From Peptococcaceae bacterium (lineage in GTDB: Bacteria > Bacillota > Desulfotomaculia > Desulfotomaculales > Desulfocucumaceae), in assembly GCA_023512435.1 (NCBI GenBank), contig JAILZP010000009.1, forward strand, positions 1 through 64,000: a stretch of DNA of 64,000 nucleotides, in the 5' to 3' direction. Both the position numbers and the translations under genes were made by a program. Positions within the stretch are counted from its first letter, which is position 1. Each line of letters starts with the position of its first letter. The notes below the pieces were generated by a model. That model ran no database searches. It was not told the DNA's origin and worked only from the letters and a program-made list of their open reading frames with translations. Below are positions 24,702-32,013 of this stretch, in pieces.

Positions 24702-25886
24702 ATGGCCAAAGGAAAATCACGGGATATTTCAAGGCGGGCGATGAATTTCATTATTTTGCTTGGCATATTGAGTCTTTTTTCGGATATGACCTACGAGGGC
24801 GCCCGGAGCATCACCGGTCCCTACCTTGCCCTCCTGGGCGCGACCGGAGCCACGGTGGGAATTGTGGCGGGGCTTGGGGAATGGATTGGTTACGGGCTGC
24901 GGCTGGTCTCCGGTTATATCAGTGACCGTACCGGGAAGTACTGGACTATGACGATTTTAGGTTATGCCGTGAACTTGCTGGCAGTTCCGCTGCTGGCCCT
25001 GGCCGGGCGCTGGGAAGTGGCCGCCCTTTTGATAATATTTGAAAGGATGGGTAAGGCTTTCCGAAACCCGCCCCGGGATGTAATGCTCTCCCATGCTGCA
25101 AAGCAGGTGGGCAGGGGCTGGGGGTTCGGCCTGCACGAGGCGATGGACCAGGCGGGGGCAACACTGGGCCCTCTGATTGTGGCTGCCGTTTTGTACATAA
25201 AGGCGGATTACAGGGTTGGATTTGGCGTCCTTATGGTACCGGCCCTTATGGCAATGGCCGTGCTCCTGGCCGCCCGGCTGTTGTATCCCCGGACACACGA
25301 ATTTGAAAAAAGTTCACAAAAGCTGGAGACCGTGGGGTTTGAACAAACTTTCTGGATTTACCTCGCTTCCGTGGCGCTCATTGCGGTTGGATATGCCGAC
25401 TTCCCGCTTGTCGCCTACCACTTCAGCAGGGCTGCCGTTGTTCCGGACACCCTGATCCCGGTGTTTTACTCGGTGGCCATGGGAGTGGACGCCCTGGCGG
25501 CCCTTCTTTTCGGCCGGTTGTTCGACCGTGTTGGCATGTCGGCGATGGCCGCCTCCGCCTTCCTTTCATCGCTCTTCGCCCCCCTGGTCTTTCTCGGGGG
25601 GAGCCTTTCCTTTGCTCTTGCGGGCATGGTTTTGTGGGGGATAGGGATGGGGGCCCAGGAATCAATCATGCGGGCGGCCGTTGCCGAGATGGTTCCGGCT
25701 GAAAGGAGGGGCACGGCCTACGGCATTTTTAACACCGCCTACGGGTCCTTCTGGTTTTTGGGCAGCGCGGCGATGGGCATCCTTTATGACATCTCCATTC
25801 CGTCCCTGGTGGCGGTATCGTCGGCAGCCCAGATCGCAGCGATTCCATTGATTTTACGGGCCGGGAAAAGGCCGGGTCCCGCATAG
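24702..25886 (+). CDS. Major facilitator superfamily transporter
   Basis: 394 residues with about twelve transmembrane helices. The loop 2-3 signature SGYISDRTGKYW (G-X-X-X-D-R-X-G-[RK]) near residue 80 and the duplicated FGRLFDRVGMS in the second half mark MFS proteins; NPPRDVMLSHAAKQVGRGWGFGLHEAMDQAGATLGP resembles the drug/ion antiporter subclass. ATG 24702 follows AAAGGAGG. The substrate is unknown. A 7-1-7 palindrome in the leader suggests repressor control. The neighbour on the opposite strand is ChrB-like, convergent. Confidence 0.88.
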   Translation: MAKGKSRDISRRAMNFIILLGILSLFSDMTYEGARSITGPYLALLGATGATVGIVAGLGEWIGYGLRLVSGYISDRTGKYWTMTILGYAVNLLAVPLLALAGRWEVAALLIIFERMGKAFRNPPRDVMLSHAAKQVGRGWGFGLHEAMDQAGATLGPLIVAAVLYIKADYRVGFGVLMVPALMAMAVLLAARLLYPRTHEFEKSSQKLETVGFEQTFWIYLASVALIAVGYADFPLVAYHFSRAAVVPDTLIPVFYSVAMGVDALAALLFGRLFDRVGMSAMAASAFLSSLFAPLVFLGGSLSFALAGMVLWGIGMGAQESIMRAAVAEMVPAERRGTAYGIFNTAYGSFWFLGSAAMGILYDISIPSLVAVSSAAQIAAIPLILRAGKRPGPA

Positions 25887-25924
25887 CATGCCCTGCTGGA
25901 GGACCAGTGGGTCTGGCCGGCCTT

Positions 25925-26488
25925 TTAATCGGTTTTATTGGTGGTGCTGGCCGGTTGTCCGTCAATAATTTCTTCATGGGAAAACACATACTCGCCGAAC
26001 TCGTCTATCCTGTCCTGGCACTTTTCCAGCATTTCCAGGGCCGCAGCAGCCTTGTCGGCCTGGAAAAAGTCCCTTTCTTTTACCTTTTCATACCATTTTT
26101 TTAATTTCTCAAATTCCTCTTCATTTTCCTCCAATTCACCGAAAGTGAAATGCCGCCTGGCAATTTCCTTGTCAATTTCTTTGAAAAAATCCCGGCACCG
26201 GTCTATGATTTCATCGTATTCATCGTTTCTTGCCCGGTTGAACATATCAATGACGGATTGTTCCTGGAGTAAAAAGTTTCCTTTGACCAGATGGGCCTCT
26301 CCTCCGTATGTTTCAATCTCCCGCCTTAAAATGCGGAAGTATTTTTCGGTTTTACGGCTCAAAGGCAGCACGCAGACGGAGCTTTGCAAATACACTGCTC
26401 CTATGGCTTTTATTTTCCGCCAAATGGCAGCCCTATACTTGGAAGGCTCAGAGGGTATCTTGTAAATTAATAACAGCCAATCATTCAT
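25925..26488 (-). CDS. ChrB N-terminal-domain-like protein
   Basis: 187 residues. The opening NDWLLLIYKIPSEPSKYRAAIWRKIKAIGAVYLQSSVCVLP matches the N-terminal domain of ChrB, the chromate-resistance regulator (PaaX-like helical/ferredoxin-like region), and is followed by GEAHLVKGNF and a long acidic, coiled-coil-like helix region (about residues 110-150). No ChrA transporter gene is adjacent; the MFS gene is convergent. The chromate link is thus by homology only. A+T-rich compared with the mqn and sel regions. Confidence 0.72.
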   Translation of the reverse strand: MNDWLLLIYKIPSEPSKYRAAIWRKIKAIGAVYLQSSVCVLPLSRKTEKYFRILRREIETYGGEAHLVKGNFLLQEQSVIDMFNRARNDEYDEIIDRCRDFFKEIDKEIARRHFTFGELEENEEEFEKLKKWYEKVKERDFFQADKAAAALEMLEKCQDRIDEFGEYVFSHEEIIDGQPASTTNKTD

Positions 26489-26684
26489 ATATTACACCAT
26501 AATAATAACTAATGTTATAGATAAGTTAGCACGCGACAGGCATATTGTCAAGGAACCGTTTGATCACAGGCATGCAGGGCATTTCGTCGCTAGAATTTAA
26601 TCTTGAATGAATATCAAGTATTGATTCCAAATAACGCAGCATTTCAAAATCATTCCACATTATGCTAACAACTGTTATTTTTTA

Positions 26685-26713
26685 TTGACAGCCATTTTTG
26701 GTTCAAATAAAAT
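26685..26713 (+). promoter_or_regulatory. Sigma-A promoter of the fluoride-riboswitch operon
   Basis: Consensus -35 TTGACA (26685-26690) and -10 TAAAAT (26708-26713) with a 17-base spacer; transcription would start near 26720, just before the riboswitch. The interval 26489-26684 upstream of it shows no other recognisable element. Confidence 0.85.
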
Positions 26714-26732
26714 AAGAATACAAAGAAATACT

Positions 26733-26816
26733 AGGGCGATGGGGCTCGCCATATGCATTTAAAGCTGATAGCTCCTACCGCATGTTATTATGCTTGCCGG
26801 TGGGAGCTTTAGATTT
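26733..26816 (+). promoter_or_regulatory. Fluoride (crcB-type) riboswitch with terminator expression platform
   Basis: Aptamer 26733-26780: AGGGCGATGGGGCTCGCC followed by AAAGCTGATAGCTCCTAC. P1 is GGCG/CGCC (26735-26738 with 26747-26750); the pseudoknot is GGGGCT (26741-26746) with AGCTCC (26770-26775), one G-U. The GCTGAT...GCTCCTAC 3' block matches known fluoride aptamers such as that of Thermotoga petrophila. The central P3 stem is short with one mismatch. The expression platform is a terminator: GCTCCTACCG (26771-26780) pairs with CGGTGGGAGC (26798-26807), then TTTAGATTTT; fluoride binding would sequester AGCTCC and prevent it. No fluoride exporter gene follows; the next gene is a dynamin-like GTPase. 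Confidence 0.85.
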
Positions 26817-26829
26817 TCATGAGGGGGAG

Positions 26830-28650
26830 ATGGGTTTGAATAGCGGGTACGGCTACCTGAAAAAAGAGGTCGTGGATCAACTGGAAATGGTTGAGCTAAG
26901 CGCACAGCAGAGAGACTCAAAACACTTGGCGTTTTATGTGAAAGAAATCAGGGAAAAACTTGGCCAGGACAAATTCAATCTGGTAGTCCTCGGTGAATTT
27001 AAAAGAGGGAAAACAACATTTCTGAACAGCTTGCTGGGAGCCGACCTTTTACCCACCGCCGTTGTTCCCCTGACCTCGATAGTAACTGTAATCCAGTACG
27101 GAGAAAATTTAAAATGCGAAGTTGTTTTTCAAAACGGTGATATAAAAGAGATACCGCTTTCCAAGGTGGCGGACTATGCGACAGAAGAGAGGAACCCTGG
27201 AAATGAAAAAAAGGTAAAGCTGGTTGAGGTGAAATATCCCTCGCCGTTTTTGAAGGAAGGGTTGCTTTTAATTGACACGCCGGGGGTTGGTTCCATTTAT
27301 CGGAACAACACTGATGAAACACATAATTACCTGCCAAAGGTGGACGCCGCCATCTTTCTGCTTTCCTCCGACCAGCCCCTCAGCCAGACGGAATGTGAGT
27401 TTTTAAAACAAGTAAAACAGTATTCGGCTAAGACCTTCTTTGTTCTTAATAAAATCGATTACCTGGACGAAAAGGACCGGCCCAAGGCATTGGAATTTGC
27501 CAAAAGGGTTCTGGAAGAACAAGCGGGATTTGATAACGTCAAAATAATTCCCCTGTCAGCAAAAATGGCTTTGGAAGGTAAACTGAAAAACTGCCCCGAA
27601 ATCCTTGCCGAGAGTAACCTGACAGAATTTACAAGCCTCCTGGAAAAGTTTTTGTTAACCGAGAAAGGAATCACCGCGCTGGCGGCCGCCTGTTCCAAGG
27701 GAATAAACGCGGTCAACGAGCTGTTGATGGGCATGGAACTGGAAACAAAAGCCTTAATGATTCCCCTGGAAGAATTGGGTGCGAAGATTGACCTCTTTGA
27801 TAAAATGGTCGAGAACCTCAGCCTGGAACAGCAGGACAACAAATATATCTTCCGGGGTGAAATGGAAAAGGTTTATCATGAACTGGAAAGAGAAATAACA
27901 CATTTTCAGGAAACGCGGAACGTCCTGCTGGAAAAAGAAATCGACAGGCTTTACCAGGAAAAAAAGAATCTGTCAAACATGGATATTTTGCGTTTTTTCA
28001 AGTCTTTCATTGAATCGGCGGTAAAAGAAGCTTTTGAAGAATGGAGGCCTAAAGTCGAAGAAAAGGTGAAAACTTCTTTTGAAAAAGTTGTGGTCAGGTT
28101 TACAGACAAAACAAACAGAGTCATAAGCGATCTATTGAGGCAGTCGGCGGAAATATTCGAAGTCTCCGTTGAAGGGTTTACCAGGATGGAGTCCATTACG
28201 GACGAATCGAAGCTGTATTATGTTTTTGTCGGGGAACAGCCCTTGCTGTTCCCCGACACTTTAAAGATGAGCGCGTTTTTCCTGCCCAAATTCATAGCCG
28301 GGCCGGTGATCCTGAGAGAAATGAAAAAGAAAATAGAGCGGGACCTTGATAGAAATTGCGGCCGGATTAGAACAGACTACAATGATCGGATATACAAAAG
28401 CGCCAGATTATTCCAAAAAGCTTTTGAGGAAAAATTTGCCTCAGTGGTTGAGGGGACCAGAACCGTACTTGCCCGGAGTATAGAAAAAAGAAGAATAAGT
28501 GAAAAAGAAACCAATGAGTCTCTAGAAAAAATAAAAAAACAGATAGAACAATTGCACAACATCAAAGAACGCTTGCAGCTTGTATATGATTCCGCGAAAA
28601 ATACCGGGATAACAACTGGCCGGTCCGGCATGGAAGGACTTCTTTCTTAA
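26830..28650 (+). CDS. Bacterial dynamin-like GTPase
   Basis: 606 residues. GTPase motifs: G1 GEFKRGKT at 55-62, G3 DTPG at 149-152 and G4 NKID at 207-210; the remainder (about residues 280-600) is long charged helices interrupted by a hydrophobic stretch MSAFFLPKFIAGPVIL near 480, like the membrane-binding paddle of bacterial dynamins. It should bind membranes and use GTP for remodelling or repair. ATG 26830 lies only two bases after GAGGGGGAG, and TTG 26836 is an alternative with better spacing. Controlled by the fluoride riboswitch directly upstream. Codon use is A+T-richer than flanking operons. Confidence 0.83.
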   Translation: MGLNSGYGYLKKEVVDQLEMVELSAQQRDSKHLAFYVKEIREKLGQDKFNLVVLGEFKRGKTTFLNSLLGADLLPTAVVPLTSIVTVIQYGENLKCEVVFQNGDIKEIPLSKVADYATEERNPGNEKKVKLVEVKYPSPFLKEGLLLIDTPGVGSIYRNNTDETHNYLPKVDAAIFLLSSDQPLSQTECEFLKQVKQYSAKTFFVLNKIDYLDEKDRPKALEFAKRVLEEQAGFDNVKIIPLSAKMALEGKLKNCPEILAESNLTEFTSLLEKFLLTEKGITALAAACSKGINAVNELLMGMELETKALMIPLEELGAKIDLFDKMVENLSLEQQDNKYIFRGEMEKVYHELEREITHFQETRNVLLEKEIDRLYQEKKNLSNMDILRFFKSFIESAVKEAFEEWRPKVEEKVKTSFEKVVVRFTDKTNRVISDLLRQSAEIFEVSVEGFTRMESITDESKLYYVFVGEQPLLFPDTLKMSAFFLPKFIAGPVILREMKKKIERDLDRNCGRIRTDYNDRIYKSARLFQKAFEEKFASVVEGTRTVLARSIEKRRISEKETNESLEKIKKQIEQLHNIKERLQLVYDSAKNTGITTGRSGMEGLLS

Positions 28651-28692
28651 AGTTTTATATCAAAGAGTTACGAGTATGCGTGCGGAAAACAA

Positions 28693-28734
28693 AACGCCGC
28701 TTCCCTCAGTGCAAGGGCAGCGGCGTTGTGTTTT
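28693..28734. terminator. Bidirectional terminator between convergent genes
   Basis: AACGCCGCT (28693-28701) pairs with AGCGGCGTT (28719-28727), with an inner CCCT/AGGG pairing; preceded by AAAACAAAA and followed by GTGTTTT, so both strands have a U tract. Confidence 0.85.
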
Positions 28735-28745
28735 AACAGGCTGCA

Positions 28746-29477
28746 TTAAGGCATATGATTCTCTTTGCGCATGGCGGCAAAGAACCGCTTCAGGTTTTCC
28801 GGCACGTCATTGATCCGGGCGGAAACCTCCGGCCTCCGGCCGGAACTTCCGTATACCTCCCGGAGGATGGCCTCAATAATCATTGCTTTTGGCGGAACAT
28901 TGTATTCCTTTCCCTGGTATACCCAGACCCGGCAGTCGACTTCGTCTCCGCACAGGTCGCCGCAGGACCCGCACAGGCTTTCCTTTACGTCCATCTGTAT
29001 ATCCCGTCCGTTGACACGGATGGTGGGTGAACTGACGAATCCCAGTTCCCGGGCCTGTTCCTCGGTCTGGACGTGAATCTTGCGAACAACCACCTCCACC
29101 CCTGTCGCCTCAAGGATACGGGCGACCTCACCAATAGCCTCTTCGAGGTTTGATTCGGTGCCCTGGCAGCGGGTGCACACGCTCAAATCAATGTACATGA
29201 ATTCGATCAGTAATTGCCTTTTATCCGGCGGGTTGACTGTTGCCGTGCTGCTGTCGGTACAGCAACAGCCCGTCTGGCTGTTCCCCGCGCCGGCGGTGCC
29301 CGGGAAGCAGCAACCGGTAATGGCTGCAGGCACGGCTTCCATTGCCTTGCCTGAACCGCAGCAACCTGAACCGGATTCTCCGGTCCCGTACTCCTTTATT
29401 TTTTGTATGATCTCTTCGTGCGAGGGACGGCGGCAGCACTCACCCTGGTTGTCTTTAACCTTGCCGGCATTGCCCAT
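28746..29477 (-). CDS. Cys-rich DUF2703-domain protein
   Basis: 243 residues in two parts. The N-terminal 70 residues carry Cys-Cys pairs spaced through a Gly/Ser-rich linker (GECCRRP, SGCCGSG, TGCCFPG, TGCCCTD), reminiscent of the metalloid-binding pairs at the start of ArsM. From residue about 90 a thioredoxin-like DUF2703 domain follows: IEFMYIDLSVCTRCQG with a CXXC, then VSSPTIRVNG with its cis-Pro loop, and a CGSCGDLCG insert. It is likely to bind and reduce soft metals or metalloids. AGGAGG precedes the start. A SigZ-type sigma gene sits 85 bases upstream in the same direction. Confidence 0.75.
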   Translation of the reverse strand: MGNAGKVKDNQGECCRRPSHEEIIQKIKEYGTGESGSGCCGSGKAMEAVPAAITGCCFPGTAGAGNSQTGCCCTDSSTATVNPPDKRQLLIEFMYIDLSVCTRCQGTESNLEEAIGEVARILEATGVEVVVRKIHVQTEEQARELGFVSSPTIRVNGRDIQMDVKESLCGSCGDLCGDEVDCRVWVYQGKEYNVPPKAMIIEAILREVYGSSGRRPEVSARINDVPENLKRFFAAMRKENHMP

Positions 29478-29562
29478 CCGACACTAACCTCCTTTTTATT
29501 GTTCGGCCATTCAGCCCTTTCATACATATAGACGAAAGACGGCCGAAAAGGACGCAGCAGGT

Positions 29563-30141
29563 TTAGTGCCCGTGGCAATCCCCGGCGCAAAAGGGACAGG
29601 AATTAAGTTTATGCCGGTAGTCAATGATATTCCCCCGCCGGTCAAATTCAAAGTGACAGCACTGCAAAAGCATATTCTTCAACATTTCCCTTGCCCGTTG
29701 AACCCTCGATTTGGCTCCGGATACGGATAATCCGAGTTTTTCGGCCATTTCCTTCTGGGTCAGACCCTTGTATTCGGTCATAATGATGGCCTGTTTGTAT
29801 TTTTCGGGCAGGTGATCAATCATTGGTCTGATGCACGACAGGGGATTGCCGGCAGTAGCTTCTTCTACAGCAGCATCCATGCCGGCTTCTGATGCCGGGG
29901 CGGCGTCCGGGGCGAGTGTTCTCCGGCGGCGGTAGTAGTCCGCAATGGCGTTCCGGGTAATCCGGTATGCCCAGGCGTCAAATTTTTCCATGTTTTTAAG
30001 GTTTTCAATGTTGTTGTGGATTTTGAGAAAGATGTCCTGCAAAATATCTTCCCCGTCGTGGTAATCCTTAATGTGCCTGAAAACAAACCACCTCAAACGG
30101 CCGTAAAAGCTTTCCCAAATCTCTTCAGTGGCTTTAACCAA
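29563..30141 (-). CDS. SigZ-type ECF sigma factor with Cys-rich tail
   Basis: 192 residues from the TTG at 30141, which has AAAGGAG nine bases upstream. Sigma region 2 (HDGEDILQDIFLKIHNNI, FDAWAYRITRNAIADYYRRR) and region 4 (LPEKYKQAIIMTEYKGLTQKEMAEKLGLSVSGAKSRVQRAR) are clear. The tail CCHFEFDRRGNIIDYRHK followed by CPFCAGDCHGH matches the SigZ subfamily (CCHFEFDR). The Cys/His cluster suggests a built-in metal or redox sensor; no anti-sigma gene is adjacent. The downstream Cys-rich DUF2703 gene is likely its target or partner. Confidence 0.85.
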   Translation of the reverse strand: MVKATEEIWESFYGRLRWFVFRHIKDYHDGEDILQDIFLKIHNNIENLKNMEKFDAWAYRITRNAIADYYRRRRTLAPDAAPASEAGMDAAVEEATAGNPLSCIRPMIDHLPEKYKQAIIMTEYKGLTQKEMAEKLGLSVSGAKSRVQRAREMLKNMLLQCCHFEFDRRGNIIDYRHKLNSCPFCAGDCHGH

Positions 30142-30521
30142 AGTGCTTTTCTCCTTTCTATGGTTGCCCGTGCGCCCTTGGGGCCTGCTCGGGTAAGGCC
30201 GGATTTCAAAATAATAAATTAATAATATAAGCATAAAATAAAGGAGTCAGAACAGTCAATAATAATGTCCGGAAATAATGAAACTATGCGAAGAAAACAG
30301 TGTTGTCCAAAAAGGCGCCGGCCTTGGTCCGGCAGTCACATTCCTGTTTTCCGGCCCGGCCAGGCAAAATCATCCCTCCCTCCATCATCGGCCTTAATTT
30401 AATGCGGAGGATTATTCCCCAGGACTATAAACCAAATTTATGCACACCCCCAAAATATAAAAATATTAAATGCAAGCAATAAAAGGGTTTTATGTAGCAG
30501 CATATAATTTCTTTTTTTGAT
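30142..30521. other. Intergenic region without a protein gene
   Basis: 380 bases between the sigma factor (minus) and the tRNA (plus). A TATAAT at 30503-30508 precedes the tRNA by 13 bases and is the likely -10; no good -35 was seen. A hairpin of CCGGCC type and A+T-rich sequence fill the remainder. I see no protein gene here. Confidence 0.6.
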
Positions 30522-30618
30522 GGGGAGAAAAGGGGTGGTCCCCTCCGCGGGCTGCAAACCCGTTGGCCTGCCCGTAATCCGGGCGGGAGTCCGGTTCGAT
30601 TCCGACTTCTCCCCTCCA
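30522..30618 (+). tRNA. tRNA-Sec-like tRNA with Cys anticodon GCA (selC*-type)
   Basis: 97 bases with CCA. Eight-pair acceptor (30522-30529 with 30607-30614), five-pair D-stem with a four-base loop (30531-30535/30540-30544), anticodon stem 30547-30551/30559-30563 with loop CTGCAAA, so the anticodon (30554-30556) is GCA, a long variable arm of eight pairs (30567-30574/30580-30587, loop TAATC) and T-loop TTCGATT (30595-30601). The T-stem is five pairs (30589-30590 and 30592-30594 with 30602-30606) with a bulged C at 30591. 8+5 acceptor/T architecture and the long arm are those of bacterial tRNA-Sec, but anticodon GCA and discriminator U (30615) are cysteine tRNA identity elements. tRNAs of this kind have been described as selC* in bacterial genomes; charging here is not proven. 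yedE begins 30 bases after the CCA. Confidence 0.88.
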
Positions 30619-30648
30619 GATTTTGCAGTCATGGAGGGCTGGTGTGTG

Positions 30649-31734
30649 ATGAACAAAAGATTATTATTGGGAGTTGCGGGGGGCGTTACCGGATTGTCGG
30701 CCGTGGCGCTGGTCAAGTTGGGAAACCCCGTTAACTACGGCCTGTGCATAGCCTGTTTCCTGAGGGATATAAGCGGAGGGCTGGGCTTTCACAGGGCGGA
30801 GACGGTCCAGTACATGAGGCCGGAGATTTTTGGCTTGGTAACCGGCGCTTTCCTGGCTTCTCTTTTTACAGGCGAGCGCAGGGTTGTGGGCGGTTCGAGC
30901 CCCTTTGCCCGGTTTTTTCTGGCCTTTGTCGCCATGATCGGCATGCTTGTGTTCCTGGGCTGCCCCGTGCGCGCGGCGCTGCGCCTGGCCGCGGGGGATT
31001 TGAACGCCGGTGTGGGCATTCTGGGACTGATTGCCGGCGTTCTTATCGGGGTCCAGTTTCTCAACAGGGGTTTCAGCCTTGGAAAAGCCGGCAGCCAGCA
31101 TGACCTGAACGGGTACATATTTCCGGCCGTATCCGTTGTCATTCTGGTCCTGCTGCTTTCGGGAGCTACATTCTTCTTTGCCAGCAAAAGCGGGCCCGGA
31201 TCGATGCACGCGCCGGTTGCTGCCTCGGCCGCCGCAGGGCTGATCGCGGGCATCCTGGCTCAGCGGTCACGCTTCTGCATGATTGGCGGCATAAGGGATT
31301 TCATATTGTTCAGGGATACCCACCTCTTAACGGGCTTTTTAACGCTGTTAATTTTCGCTTTTTTGGGGAACGTGGCCGCCGGCATGTTTAAACCCGGTTT
31401 TGCGGGCCAGTCCATAGCCCACACCGACGGCATTTGGAATTTTCTCGGAATGATGCTGGCGGGAACCGCATCGGTCCTGCTCGGCGGTTGCCCGTTGAGG
31501 CAGTTGGTGGCCGCCAGCGAGGGCAACACGGACTGCGCGGTCACAGTGGCCGGTTTTATTGCGGGGGCCGCCTTTATGCATAATTTTGGCCTGGCTGCCA
31601 GCCCGAAGGGTGTTCCCCTGGCCGGACAGGTTGCCACGGTGGCCGGCCTTGTCCTGGTCTTCATTGTGGGATTAATGGGAACTTACCGGTCCAGTTCGGT
31701 TAAGGGAGGTGTAAGTTATGGCGGAAACGGTTGA
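30649..31734 (+). CDS. yedE: YedE-type selenium transporter (YeeE/YedE family)
   Basis: 361 residues with about ten membrane segments. GNPVNYGLCIACFLRDISGGLGFHRAETVQY is the signature of the selenium-associated YedE branch; GCPVRAALRLAAGD and GGCPLRQLVAASEGN are internally repeated pore motifs with conserved Cys. The frame extends upstream through the tRNA, but that part is not coding; ATG 30649 has GGAGGGC nine bases before it. Located directly downstream of the tRNA and 17 bases overlapping a TusA-like gene, it forms a selenium/sulfur uptake unit. A thiosulfate-type (TsuA) role is the alternative. Confidence 0.82.
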   Translation: MNKRLLLGVAGGVTGLSAVALVKLGNPVNYGLCIACFLRDISGGLGFHRAETVQYMRPEIFGLVTGAFLASLFTGERRVVGGSSPFARFFLAFVAMIGMLVFLGCPVRAALRLAAGDLNAGVGILGLIAGVLIGVQFLNRGFSLGKAGSQHDLNGYIFPAVSVVILVLLLSGATFFFASKSGPGSMHAPVAASAAAGLIAGILAQRSRFCMIGGIRDFILFRDTHLLTGFLTLLIFAFLGNVAAGMFKPGFAGQSIAHTDGIWNFLGMMLAGTASVLLGGCPLRQLVAASEGNTDCAVTVAGFIAGAAFMHNFGLAASPKGVPLAGQVATVAGLVLVFIVGLMGTYRSSSVKGGVSYGGNG

Positions 31735-31930
31735 CGCGCGCGGGCTGCTCTGTCCTGAACCGGTGCTGTTGACAAAGAAGGTTATTGAAGGGAAACAGGG
31801 CGGAACCGTCCATGTCCTGGTGGACAATGCGGCGGCGAAGGAAAACGTGACCCGGCTGGCTGAAAACAAAGGTTGGCAGGTAAGCGTCAGTTCAAACGGA
31901 AACGAATTCATTTTGATATTAAGCAGGTAG
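31718..31930 (+). CDS. TusA/SirA-family sulfur-carrier protein (YedF-like)
   Basis: 70 residues. The MAETVDARGLLCPEPVLLTKK opening holds the CPXP motif with the reactive Cys; residues after it fit the two-layer TusA fold. In selenium gene clusters the partner of YedE (YedF) supplies Se or S as persulfide or selenide. It overlaps the transporter end by 17 bases, consistent with coupled expression. The substrate (S or Se) is inferred from context. Confidence 0.85.
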   Translation: MAETVDARGLLCPEPVLLTKKVIEGKQGGTVHVLVDNAAAKENVTRLAENKGWQVSVSSNGNEFILILSR

Positions 31931-32013
31931 GCAGGCAACATAAAACTGAGATTCGGGCCCATCCGTTCATGATTCACATGTGATAATACAACAGAGGCAG
32001 GTCGGTTCAACCC

